From NCBI RefSeq assembly GCF_007859855.1, contig NZ_SJPK01000014.1, positions 72,257 to 115,995 on the forward strand: a stretch of DNA of 43,739 nt. The letters are read 5' to 3'. The position numbers and the translations under genes are program-made. Below are positions 36,385 to 43,739 of this stretch, in pieces. Numbering within the stretch: position 1 is the first letter of the stretch; each line of letters opens with the position of its first letter. The DNA is from Allorhodopirellula solitaria. Its GTDB lineage: Bacteria; Planctomycetota; Planctomycetia; Pirellulales; Pirellulaceae. The notes under the pieces were generated by a model. That model saw only the letters and a program-made list of their open reading frames with translations, ran no database searches and was not told where the DNA came from.

Positions 36385-37557
36385 ATGCCCCTCTCCAATA
36401 CCAATCACTGGTGGCGCATCGCCAGTTTCGCTGGGCTTCTTGCGGCGTCGCTATGGAGCACTCCCGCAATGGCACAAACCTACCCTGCCAACGGCTACGC
36501 AACCGCGAGCACCGGTTGGAATAGCGGTTGGAACAGCCCAACCTGGCCGGAGACAACGACCAGCAACAAGAGCTGGACGCTCGGTGTGACCGGAAAGAAC
36601 ACCGATGTCGGCCTGGCCCTTGACTCGGTCTCCCCGAACTCGGCCGCCGCGCGAGCTGGACTGAGTGCGGGCGACATTGTCGTTTGCGTCAATGGCGTTC
36701 AGGTGGGCATCGTCGGCTCAAAGATCTTCGATATCGCGCAAATCCTGAATCAACATGCCGATTCGCTGGGCAATGTTCGATTGTTGGTGATGTACCGACG
36801 CACCGGTCAGCTAGGAACGGTCCCCATTAAACTAGACGATCAACAGGCAGGCCTGACGGGAACCCTGACGGTGCAGGGCGGCTCGGTGCCAGCCAACGCG
36901 GTCATCACCGTTCAGATCGTCAATGTCACACGCCCTTATTTCGTAATTCATAACGGCCAACAAACCCTTCGCTCGACGGGATTCTCACAGGGATCAATCC
37001 CGTTCACGATCAACTATGACCCGAGCTACATCTCGGAATCAGATCGCTATAGCGTTCGCGCATTCATCACCTACAACAACACCACAATCTTCGAAACGGT
37101 TCAGCCAACCTATGTGTTGACCCAAGGCAATCCAAAGTCCGTGCAACTGGCACTGACTCCCAAATCCACCATTTCCACCATTTCCACCGCCCAACCCAAC
37201 CCGAATGTGGTGGCAGCCAATTACGTCGGATACGACAATATCAGTACCCAGGTGACAGCCGCCTATCAAAAATATCTGGGACGAAACCCAACGTCGATGG
37301 AGCTCGCCGCCTGGAACTCGGTCCCCGATCCGGACTACCGCATGGGACGTCTACCGATTGAGCTGATGGCAACCCAGGAATACTTCGACCGCTGTGGCAA
37401 CAACAATGTCGCGTGGCTCGAACGGGCCTTCACCGAGATGATCGGTCATGTCCCATCCACCTACGAACAGGAACAGTGGATGGCCCGCTACGCCGAAGTC
37501 CACTACTCGCGTACAGAGGTCCTGAACCAAATGGCGATCGTTGCCGGGCGAACCTAG
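36385..37557 (+). CDS. Secreted PDZ + YbaY-like + DUF4214-like protein
   Basis: A 390-residue secreted protein with an N-terminal signal peptide (WWRIASFAGLLAASLWSTPA, cleaved after AMA). Residues about 63-125 form a PDZ domain (LGVTGKNTDVGLALDSVSPN, SAAARAGLSAGDIVVCVNGV). About 155-258 is like the YbaY/YscW lipoprotein domain (TLTVQGGSVPANAVITVQIV, later GSIPFTINYDPSYISESDRY). About 280-390 looks like a DUF4214-type module (AYQKYLGRNPTSMELAAWNS, then LPIELMATQEYFDRCG). The linker 250-275 is Thr/Ser-rich. The domain calls are from pattern, not search. This combination is unusual and suggests a periplasmic or surface adaptor. It may be co-transcribed with the phosphate-binding protein upstream. 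Confidence 0.72.
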   Translation: MPLSNTNHWWRIASFAGLLAASLWSTPAMAQTYPANGYATASTGWNSGWNSPTWPETTTSNKSWTLGVTGKNTDVGLALDSVSPNSAAARAGLSAGDIVVCVNGVQVGIVGSKIFDIAQILNQHADSLGNVRLLVMYRRTGQLGTVPIKLDDQQAGLTGTLTVQGGSVPANAVITVQIVNVTRPYFVIHNGQQTLRSTGFSQGSIPFTINYDPSYISESDRYSVRAFITYNNTTIFETVQPTYVLTQGNPKSVQLALTPKSTISTISTAQPNPNVVAANYVGYDNISTQVTAAYQKYLGRNPTSMELAAWNSVPDPDYRMGRLPIELMATQEYFDRCGNNNVAWLERAFTEMIGHVPSTYEQEQWMARYAEVHYSRTEVLNQMAIVAGRT

Positions 37558-37558
37558 A

Positions 37559-37679
37559 GGTCTGTCACAGTTAAAAGTTAGCGTTGATCGTAGTGGACGA
37601 GGCGACGAGTCCTTGGATTTGACGCCAGTTCAGGACTCGTCGCCTCGTCCACTACCCTAAGAAGAAGTCGTGACAGACC
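37559..37679. repeat. Nested long inverted repeat after the PDZ gene
   Basis: An inner perfect 24-base-pair stem pairs 37590-37613 (GTAGTGGACGAGGCG onward) with 37632-37655 across an 18-base loop. An outer 10-base-pair stem pairs GGTCTGTCAC (37559-37568) with GTGACAGACC (37670-37679). It begins one base after the stop of the PDZ gene. There is no T run, so it is not a classic terminator; part of it recurs at 22588-22607. Confidence 0.75.
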
Positions 37680-37689
37680 ACTAGAGGGC

Positions 37690-37738
37690 TTGCTTTCGCG
37701 TGTGCTTGTCACACGCCGAAGCGACGTTTTGGCATTAG
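37690..37738. repeat. Repeat with GCGTGTG-CTTGT-CACACGC hairpin
   Basis: GCGTGTG (37698-37704) pairs with CACACGC (37710-37716) around a CTTGT loop. The surrounding 49 bases recur in diverged form at 19855-19904. The loop is the same as in the CTGTCAG hairpins at 37765 and 37879 but the stem is different. Confidence 0.65.
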
Positions 37739-37764
37739 AAAACCGCGACAGCGATGTGCGTTCC

Positions 37765-37785
37765 CCTGTCAGCTTGTCTGACAGG
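37765..37785 (+). repeat. CCTGTCAG-CTTGT-CTGACAGG hairpin, copy A
   Basis: A perfect 8-base-pair stem with a CTTGT loop. Near-identical hairpins lie at 37879-37899 (opposite strand) and 43385-43405. No gene overlaps it. Confidence 0.8.
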
Positions 37786-37878
37786 AAACCAAGCCGACAA
37801 ACTTTGCTTTCATGCGGGGCAAGCCCGCATGGGAGCGGGGTGAATGCTCCATCTTGATCTAATCACAAAACGGCGATT

Positions 37879-37899
37879 CCTGTCAGACAAGCTGACAGG
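37879..37899 (-). repeat. CCTGTCAG-CTTGT-CTGACAGG hairpin, copy B
   Basis: The same hairpin as 37765-37785 on the opposite strand. Its flank AATCACAAAACGGCGATT (37861-37878) matches the reverse complement of the flank of the 43385-43405 copy, so a segment of about 40 bases is shared. Confidence 0.8.
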
Positions 37900-37988
37900 G
37901 GATCCGGTTTTCCTGAGGAACCGGCGTCCGAGCGATGCGTCCATGACGAATGCAGCCCGGTTCACCTGGTTCTCCTAGCCGCGCCACT

Positions 37989-40900
37989 TCATTCCACTTG
38001 GGCCGCAGCAGCTTCTTGAGCGGCGTCGCGTCCCATCAGCATCATCAGCAAACCGGCACCTTGTTGGTTGCCGCCGTACGTGTAGCCAGCTTCGAGTGCT
38101 CGAGTGATACGCTCCTTGCTCTCGGTGAGGTGAGCAAGGGTGTAGGCATCCATTTTGCCTTCACATTTCTTCAGTGTCGATTCCATCGACGCCGCCAGAG
38201 CACGCAACTCCATGCGGGCGAGATTCGTGATCGGGCTGTAGGCCGCCGTGCTTGGCGAGTCCTCGAGGATCAAATCCACCAGCCGCTGCAGATGCTCTCG
38301 CTGCAAGTTGCGACGCAGTGATGAGATCATCGGCTTGCGATCGTTGCGTCCCTCAGGACAGGGCTGATCCAGCTCCGTCCAGACCGACGACGTGATGCTG
38401 CTGAGCAGCTCAGGCAGGGTCAACGCATCAGCATCCGAACGGAGACGCATTTCGTTGTCATAGACACGGCGGAGAGTCGTGGGATTCATCAAGAGGGTCA
38501 GCGCCGAAGCCTGCATGTCGAGCACGCGATCGTGAATTGGCCAGGTCGCTTCAGCAGAGATGCTTGCCGAGGAACCACCGTCGAGCCATTTGTCGACACC
38601 GAGTCGCTCAAGAATCTCAGGGGTCAACCCGTAGGCTTCGTCGCGGAATGTCGTTTCAATGACAAACTCGAGTGCATCGCGTTGATCTTCTGCGGCGACC
38701 ACCTCGACAGGAACCCGGTTGCCCGGATCCCCTTTCTTGTCGCGGTTGACGAAGGCGCCGCCGATCCAATTCGCCATCATGCTGACCGATCGCATCTGCA
38801 AGCCCAAGGTTAGTTCGTAGCCGCGCCGCGCCTTCGCCCAGCTATCGCCGTCTTTGACAAACTTGTCGAGCAACCGGCCGCGGTACAGCTCAACAAGCTT
38901 CATTTGCTCGGAGGCGTGGGCCAGTGGATCCTTGGCGAAGTCGTAGCGGCGTGCGTAAGGATCTGGTCCGCTTGTGTCCTCGTCTGTGGCGTACTGCAGT
39001 TCCGGCTCGGAGCAGCGTTTGAGAATCTTTTCCAGGTCAGAATCCTTCATCGTGTAACCATACTCGATGGCCCAATAGTCGTAGGGACCGATGTCGATCA
39101 TGGTGTAGTCGCCCTGCACGTCACCGATGTCATAGCGATAATTAATCGGGTTGTAATCCATCACCGACGAAGCAAAGGGGAGATTGCCCTTAACTTCTTT
39201 CGAGTTGATTTCCTCGAGTGTTCGCAACGACGAGGCTTTGAAATTGTGACGTAGACCGAGGGTGTGGCCGACTTCATGGGCAACCAAATCGGCGAGCAAG
39301 GGACCGACAAACCACTCGGGCATTCCGTCGAGCATTTCGTCTTCGTCCTTCTTAACAGTCTCTTCGACGCCCTTCTTATCGAGCGATTCCTCAGCATCCG
39401 ATTCGGACTCGTCCTCATCTTTCTTAGCGCCATCAGACTTGTCGCCGCTTTCAGACTCATCGCCGCTTTCAGCTTTCGCTTTCTTATCGGCTTCGTCTTT
39501 TTCCTTTTGCTTCTTCTCCTCTTCCTTCTTCTTGTCCGCTTCGGCCTCGGTATCGGCGTGCAGCGACAATGCCCAATCCATGCGGGCGAGGGCCAGATCC
39601 ATGCTACGTCCGCTCGCCGCCATGCAGAGGCCATTCTTTTGGCTGACGTGGCCGATCAACCCATCAAATTCCTCATCACCCAACAACGCCGGGTCGGCCT
39701 GGGCCATCTTGTACCCGGCCATCGGTGACGCGGCTTGGCGAGCGTACTTCGCTCGCAACGAATGAACGTCCTCGGGAGCCCCCATGCGGACCCGCGGATC
39801 CCAATTGGGCCGCGTTCCCAACCACGCGAGCGTTTCGGCACTGACACCTTCCATCGCCAGGTTCGGCATCAGATCAGCGTAGTTGAAATTGAAGTGCCGA
39901 ATCCATCCATCGGTTAGGATGATGTCGGCATCCAAGATTTGTCCCGTTTCAGGGTGCACGCGACTCGGTCCGATCGCCGTGCCGACATCATTGTTGAGCC
40001 AGCGGACAAAGTTGTATCGCACGTCTTCGGGATCCTTCTCCATGTGGATCTTGCTGACGGCGTCCTGGTATTCCACCACGATCGCGTCGACAATTCCGAC
40101 CTTCTCAAAGGCTTTGTTCCAATAGTCGATCCCCGCTTTGATCCAGCGGCGATAGCGGACCGGGGCAGTGTGTTCGACGTAGAACCGGATCGGCTCTTTG
40201 GGGGGGCTCAGTTTGAGTTTGGGGTCGCGTTTCTCCAAGTGCCAGCGGTTGATGAAACGCACTCGTGTGTCTTCATCCTCGTAGACACTCAGGTCCGAAA
40301 ACGAGGTGGTGAAGAAGCCGACACGTTCGTCCGCCTTTCGCGACTTGTAGCCCGACGAACTGCCGGGCACTTCACTGAATGAATAGTGCAGCGTTTGCAG
40401 CAAACCGCCAGATCCCACGACTTCGAAGGCAAGCTCGACGTTTTTCGGGAAGACCTTGCAGGATTCGATCGAATACAAGCGTGAATTAGTGATCCGTACA
40501 GCTCGGCCGAAGAATTTGCTCGCGTTGCTAATCAATAGGCTGTCCATGTCGATGACCGGACCGCCGCTCGGTCCGATGGCCAAGATCGGCACGTCGAGTA
40601 ACACGGTATCAGTGAACAAACGCTTCACCGATGCCTTGGATTCAGCATCTCCAGTGGCCCGAATGCTCAGATTAGGAACGACCAAAGCCATCCGATCATC
40701 GTAGCGCCGCCACTGCACCACCCAGTCGCCCGATTGCAATCCGGCGTAACGGTCACCACTGCTCAGCGTGAGGGCGACGAAGTAACTTTTTCCCTTGAAG
40801 TTCTTGGGCAGCTCGCCAATGACAGCCGAGTCTTTGTCACGCTTCCAAACATTAAAAAGCCCCTTGTCCGATTGTTGGTCAGACACATCCACCTTCTCGA

Positions 40901-41051
40901 AGCCCTCAGAAACCTTGGAGAATTCCGGCAAACTGGCGGCCAAAACCGAACTGGGCGAAGCGAGCGACACCCCCACAATGGGCAGTGCTGTCACCAAGGC
41001 GACTGCGGGAACAGAAAGTAAGCGAGTGATTCGCTGGCGAATTCGGGTCAT
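37989..41051 (-). CDS. Secreted zinc-dependent metalloprotease (DUF5117/DUF4953-like)
   Basis: A 1020-residue exported protein with a signal peptide (MTRIRQRITRLLSVPAVALV onward). The catalytic motif is AHEVGHTLGLRHNF, an extended HEXXHXXGXXH with the first His at residue 592, as in met-zincins of the DUF4953/DUF5117 type. Conserved flanks include SSVMDYNPINYRYDIGDVQG, which holds the Met-turn region (SVMDY). An insert of about 75 residues (about 499-573) made almost only of Lys, Glu, Asp and Ser lies just before the catalytic helix; it is much more extreme than the rest. The C-terminal third is mostly helical. Activity on secreted or foreign protein is plausible but the target is unknown. 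No operon partner is visible. Confidence 0.85.
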   Translation of the reverse strand: MTRIRQRITRLLSVPAVALVTALPIVGVSLASPSSVLAASLPEFSKVSEGFEKVDVSDQQSDKGLFNVWKRDKDSAVIGELPKNFKGKSYFVALTLSSGDRYAGLQSGDWVVQWRRYDDRMALVVPNLSIRATGDAESKASVKRLFTDTVLLDVPILAIGPSGGPVIDMDSLLISNASKFFGRAVRITNSRLYSIESCKVFPKNVELAFEVVGSGGLLQTLHYSFSEVPGSSSGYKSRKADERVGFFTTSFSDLSVYEDEDTRVRFINRWHLEKRDPKLKLSPPKEPIRFYVEHTAPVRYRRWIKAGIDYWNKAFEKVGIVDAIVVEYQDAVSKIHMEKDPEDVRYNFVRWLNNDVGTAIGPSRVHPETGQILDADIILTDGWIRHFNFNYADLMPNLAMEGVSAETLAWLGTRPNWDPRVRMGAPEDVHSLRAKYARQAASPMAGYKMAQADPALLGDEEFDGLIGHVSQKNGLCMAASGRSMDLALARMDWALSLHADTEAEADKKKEEEKKQKEKDEADKKAKAESGDESESGDKSDGAKKDEDESESDAEESLDKKGVEETVKKDEDEMLDGMPEWFVGPLLADLVAHEVGHTLGLRHNFKASSLRTLEEINSKEVKGNLPFASSVMDYNPINYRYDIGDVQGDYTMIDIGPYDYWAIEYGYTMKDSDLEKILKRCSEPELQYATDEDTSGPDPYARRYDFAKDPLAHASEQMKLVELYRGRLLDKFVKDGDSWAKARRGYELTLGLQMRSVSMMANWIGGAFVNRDKKGDPGNRVPVEVVAAEDQRDALEFVIETTFRDEAYGLTPEILERLGVDKWLDGGSSASISAEATWPIHDRVLDMQASALTLLMNPTTLRRVYDNEMRLRSDADALTLPELLSSITSSVWTELDQPCPEGRNDRKPMISSLRRNLQREHLQRLVDLILEDSPSTAAYSPITNLARMELRALAASMESTLKKCEGKMDAYTLAHLTESKERITRALEAGYTYGGNQQGAGLLMMLMGRDAAQEAAAAQVE

Positions 41052-41552
41052 ACAAGAGTGTCCAAATGGTCCGAGACGGGGCCAGAAATGGCGAAGCGGA
41101 GAGCGACAATAAGCAAGTCTACGTCACAACGTGGCAATTTGGGTCGCCTCGATGAACGATTCCACCCGTTTTATCCGATAGAACCCGCCTCATGCAAACA
41201 GATTGCCAGACCCACGGGCGATTTCAAAACCGCCAAGTATGCCGCAGAATGCGGCTCAGAAGAGTTTGCGAGAAACGTCGCCGCAGGAAAACCGGCTCTC
41301 GGTTCCGCCCGTACGCATGCGGAACCCATCTCGTTGGGCGGCACGCAGCCCCGTCCAGGGATGGGATGCGATGCACTTGGAGCTCGCTACGAGGAACAGT
41401 CTGGGAGGGGCGTTGCCGTATTTCGCGAGATAACGCCGCCGCGCGGTTCTCGCCCGCAATCGACGCCCGCAACAGGGTTGAAACGCCATCGGCGTCTAGA
41501 AAATGGTGGGAATCAAACCGGCGGCAGCATGCTTGATTTTCCGGGGATCGAG
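41052..41552. other. Intergenic region without a visible gene
   Basis: About 500 bases between the metalloprotease start and the small lipoprotein stop. It should hold the metalloprotease promoter. A long open frame crosses it on the plus strand, but its product has no signal or domain and it overlaps the lipoprotein gene; I treat it as chance. Confidence 0.45.
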
Positions 41553-41813
41553 CTATCGACCGAGCCACGGCATGGCGTCGGCGCCAATCCGGTTTCGAAC
41601 CGGCTCAGGGAGCGGCTTCTGGTAGTTGGGAGGACGCGTGCTGTGGTCATCTGGCCCGATATCATCGAGCGGAAACGGATCATGGATGATCGCGTTGGAC
41701 TTCTGTTGATTCAGCGTGCCAGCGGGCGGCAGGCAGGATCCGCTGCGGCACCCCGTGACGATAATTGCCAGGCCGAGGCACGAAGCGATCGCCAATGAGA
41801 AGGTGGTGCGCAT
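41553..41813 (-). CDS. Small lipoprotein, planctomycete type
   Basis: An 86-residue predicted lipoprotein (MRTTFSLAIASCLGLAIIVT, lipobox VTGC). The mature part begins CRSGSCLPPAGTLNQQKSNA and has HDPFPLDDIGPDD and RPPNYQKPLPEPV, which resemble small secreted proteins I recall from planctomycetes. The start at 41813 is chosen because the longer open frame to 42041 has no signal. It follows the proline-rich secreted gene by 158 bases on the same strand. Function unknown. Confidence 0.65.
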   Translation of the reverse strand: MRTTFSLAIASCLGLAIIVTGCRSGSCLPPAGTLNQQKSNAIIHDPFPLDDIGPDDHSTRPPNYQKPLPEPVRNRIGADAMPWLGR

Positions 41814-41971
41814 GGGAGCTTCTATCCGTGAAGTTGGGGAGGTAGTAGACAAGGTACTCATTCGGAATCGTCGGGAGCGCCTCGACACTGCAAAGCTTGC
41901 GGCGGCCGCATGGAATTCCCAAACGGGTCCGGTCATCCCGGCCCTTCGGATTGAAACGGGGGTGAACGTCA

Positions 41972-43036
41972 TTAGAACGAGAAATACCTCAGCCAATTGC
42001 GGCATCGTTGACCGGGGACATAGGCAACGGGCTGTCCCCACAATCCTTGCCCCACTTGAACCGGCAGCGATTCTTGCCCGAACGTCATCAGACTGCCGAC
42101 CGGAGCGGAGGCCGGCGGGCTGACGGGCGGTACCGTCTGCGGCACTGTGATCGCTGTGGATGGCACCGTGATCGCCGTCGACGGCACCGTGATCGGAGGC
42201 GCCGCGGCAACGGGCGGCGCCGCCGTCAGAGGCGGCATCGCGGCCGGGGCGGCAATCTCCGCAGGCGGCGGTGTGTAGGGGCTGGTGTAATTCGTAGGAG
42301 CCACGCTGCTACAGAGATCGCCATAGGGACTCATCCCGGTATAGGTACTCGGTGGCGTGATCAAGCGACAATCCGCTGCGGTGGCGAACCCACCGTTGGA
42401 CAGTTGCGGTGGCATCACGGGTTCGTAGTCGGCGATCGGTGGCGACGCATAAGTTGAACCGCTCGGCGGGGAACCGCCGGATGAGGAACTGGGTAGGGAC
42501 CGAGGTGTCGAAGACGGCATCGATGTCGCTGGGGGCGGCGTATTGTCGAACTCGAGACTCGGAGGCGACAAAGGAGACGCGTCGCTCGGCGGTGTCGACG
42601 CAGCATTGGGTGACATCTGCGGAGGCGTGCTCAGCGGAGGCGGTGCGAACTGAGTCGGTACCTGAGGTGCGAAACCACTCGAGGGTGGCGGTGAACTGAA
42701 CCCACCCGACTGCATGGCGACTTGACGGACAGGTGCCGACATCCCCTGTGCACGGACTGGTTGATCGACCATATCGCTCGTTCCCCAGCGATCGCCGGAT
42801 TGAGCATGGTAGGCGGTCTCAGTGACCTGGCCGGGGTGCGAATACTGATCGACCGCGCTGGCACTTCCGATCGGACGAAACGGCAGCCTGGCATCCTCAG
42901 CGGCAACCGATTGGGTTTCCAACGGGTTCGACGCGACACCGTTGAGTAGGTAGAAAAATGTGGTGAACAGCAGGACTTGAAATAGCCCCAGTGCATTCAT
43001 TTTCGATTTGGCTTTTGCCTTCTTCTTCCGTCGCAT
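41972..43036 (-). CDS. Proline-rich secreted protein
   Basis: A 354-residue protein when started at the ATG at 43036, which has the strong ribosome-binding site AGGAAGGAG; an upstream in-frame ATG at 43072 lacks one. A basic N-terminus (MRRKKKAKAKSK) precedes a membrane or signal segment (ALGLFQVLLFTTFFYLLNGV). Most of the rest is low-complexity Pro/Ser/Thr, with short repeats of ITVPSTA near 290-310. The C-terminus is ordered (QVGQGLWGQPVAYVPGQRCR, then NWLRYFSF). It may be a cell-surface or wall-associated protein; the family is not recognised. Confidence 0.7.
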   Translation of the reverse strand: MRRKKKAKAKSKMNALGLFQVLLFTTFFYLLNGVASNPLETQSVAAEDARLPFRPIGSASAVDQYSHPGQVTETAYHAQSGDRWGTSDMVDQPVRAQGMSAPVRQVAMQSGGFSSPPPSSGFAPQVPTQFAPPPLSTPPQMSPNAASTPPSDASPLSPPSLEFDNTPPPATSMPSSTPRSLPSSSSGGSPPSGSTYASPPIADYEPVMPPQLSNGGFATAADCRLITPPSTYTGMSPYGDLCSSVAPTNYTSPYTPPPAEIAAPAAMPPLTAAPPVAAAPPITVPSTAITVPSTAITVPQTVPPVSPPASAPVGSLMTFGQESLPVQVGQGLWGQPVAYVPGQRCRNWLRYFSF

Positions 43037-43384
43037 GACTTGCTCCTTCCTAGCAGTTCCATCTTCTGCCACTCATCGCATTGATGAGTTCCGTGTGCTC
43101 CAACAATCTCGCTGAGGCCCACAAAGTCAAGGCAAAAAGATTCGGTCAGGGGCCAATCGAAGGGGCCGCTCCACCGTGAAACTCTCCTGTGAAACCGCCG
43201 CTGCGATTCCCATCGACAACATGCGGTTCTTCATCCCGTAGCGTTATCAAGAAACGCCCGCGCAGTGCAAGACAGGTCAGAGATTTCGACCGCAAGCCTG
43301 GCAACGAAAGGGCTTGGCGGTCTCTTGACACGAAATCACGATCCACACGAACCACCACTGTCCTTTACCCACAAAACCAGATCC

Positions 43385-43405
43385 CCCGTCAGCTTGTCTG
43401 ACAGG
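43385..43405 (+). repeat. CTTGT-loop hairpin, copy C
   Basis: CCCGTCAG-CTTGT-CTGACAGG, as at 37765-37785 but with one mismatch in the stem. It is followed by AATCGCCGTTTTGTGATT, shared with the copy at 37879-37899. Confidence 0.75.
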
Positions 43406-43454
43406 AATCGCCGTTTTGTGATTACCCGCATGTATCCCGAAGGAAGCGTTCTTG

Positions 43455-43536
43455 AGCCCCAACGGGGCGGCCCTCATGTTCGCCGCAATCCTGCCGTTCG
43501 GATGGCATGTGCAAATAGAGCCGCCCCGTTGGGGCT
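43455..43536. repeat. 17-base perfect inverted repeat (AGCCCCAACGGGGCGGC type)
   Basis: AGCCCCAACGGGGCGGC (43455-43471) pairs with GCCGCCCCGTTGGGGCT (43520-43536). Each arm itself holds GCCCC-AAC-GGGGC, so it can form two small hairpins or one large one. It resembles the CCCC/GGGG hairpins near 22436-22490. Confidence 0.75.
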
Positions 43537-43597
43537 AACGCGAGGTGGTGGCGTCTGAAACCCCAGGCGTTGCCCTCTTTATCCTACACATCTTTTT

Positions 43598-43739
43598 TTA
43601 GCCCGTTCCGAATGCAATATAGGCTTCGCGGTACGCCTGCAGTCGCCGCAGTCCACGCCAGATTACGGTGGAACCGGGCGGTCCTTGCCCTGTTTTGTTC
43701 AAGTAGCCGCCCAACTGCGCCAACACCAGCATGAACTCG
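43598..43739 (-). CDS. IS4-type transposase, C-terminal fragment (runs off the window)
   Basis: The last 46 codons of a transposase whose start lies beyond the right edge. FMLVLAQLGGYLNKTGQG, PPGSTVIWRGLRRLQAYREA and YIAFGTG are the usual C-terminal end of one group of IS4 transposases (LAQLGGYL followed by P-G-x-VIWRGLRRLQ). The stop is TAA at 43598-43600. It differs from the transposase at 97-1425, so a second IS type is present. Confidence 0.8.
   Translation of the reverse strand, partial: EFMLVLAQLGGYLNKTGQGPPGSTVIWRGLRRLQAYREAYIAFGTG

Larger units (their letters stand above)
43037..43597. repeat. Repeat-containing intergenic region near the right edge
   Basis: No gene is seen in about 560 bases. 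CTCATC and GATGAG near 43073-43088 form a weak hairpin before the proline-rich gene. The CTTGT hairpin copy (43385-43405) and a 17-base perfect inverted repeat (43455-43471 with 43520-43536) lie here and are listed separately. Confidence 0.5.

Noticed and set aside
41058-41798. A 246-codon plus-strand open frame
   Set aside because: Low-complexity product without domain or signal, overlapping the small lipoprotein gene on the other strand.

Overview
The window reads as chromosome of a planctomycete, most likely close to Rhodopirellula. The evidence is two DUF1559 proteins with a prepilin-like N-terminus and an H-X9-DG motif, an ATP synthase b subunit with an added signal-peptide-like N-terminus, many small secreted or lipo-proteins, a remnant of a REP-associated (Y1-type) transposase-like gene, and dense intergenic hairpin repeats. 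The genus is inferred from recognised families; no search was run.

Layout. Positions 1-2.8 kb hold an IS4-like transposase gene that appears to have inserted into an older, frame-disrupted transposase. 2.9-4.8 kb: a near-consensus promoter, a DUF1559 protein and a small lipoprotein. 4.8-6.3 kb: a DinB-like protein and a methyltransferase with overlapping start and stop. 6.6-13 kb: F-type ATP synthase genes in the order c, b, delta, alpha, gamma, beta, epsilon; the subunit a gene (atpB) is not next to them. 13-19.8 kb: a CDF exporter with Mn-type metal-site residues, a phosphoglucosamine/phosphomannomutase, an ATP-grasp protein of the MfnD/COG1821 type preceded by a possible RNA pseudoknot, a TerC protein, a nucleoside hydrolase and trpD. 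19.8-22.7 kb is repeat-rich, with a truncated transposase-like remnant and a DUF1353 lipoprotein.

22.7-35.1 kb is a surface-glycan locus. RfbF and RfbG homologues would make CDP-4-keto-6-deoxyglucose. A zinc-binding C-methyltransferase, an RmlC-like epimerase, an SDR reductase and a CmcI-like protein could turn it into a C-methylated, possibly O-methylated, deoxysugar, and four glycosyltransferases could place it. A second DUF1559 protein/lipoprotein pair with its own promoter and a terminator-like leader hairpin splits this locus.

35.2-43.7 kb: a phosphate-binding-like periplasmic protein, a PDZ/YbaY-like fusion protein, a large secreted metalloprotease with a charged insert before its HEXXH site, a small lipoprotein, a proline-rich secreted protein, and the 3' end of another IS4-type transposase at the right edge. 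Gaps here carry palindromes, including a hairpin family with a constant CTTGT loop and variable, still-paired stems. No tRNA, rRNA or CRISPR array was seen.
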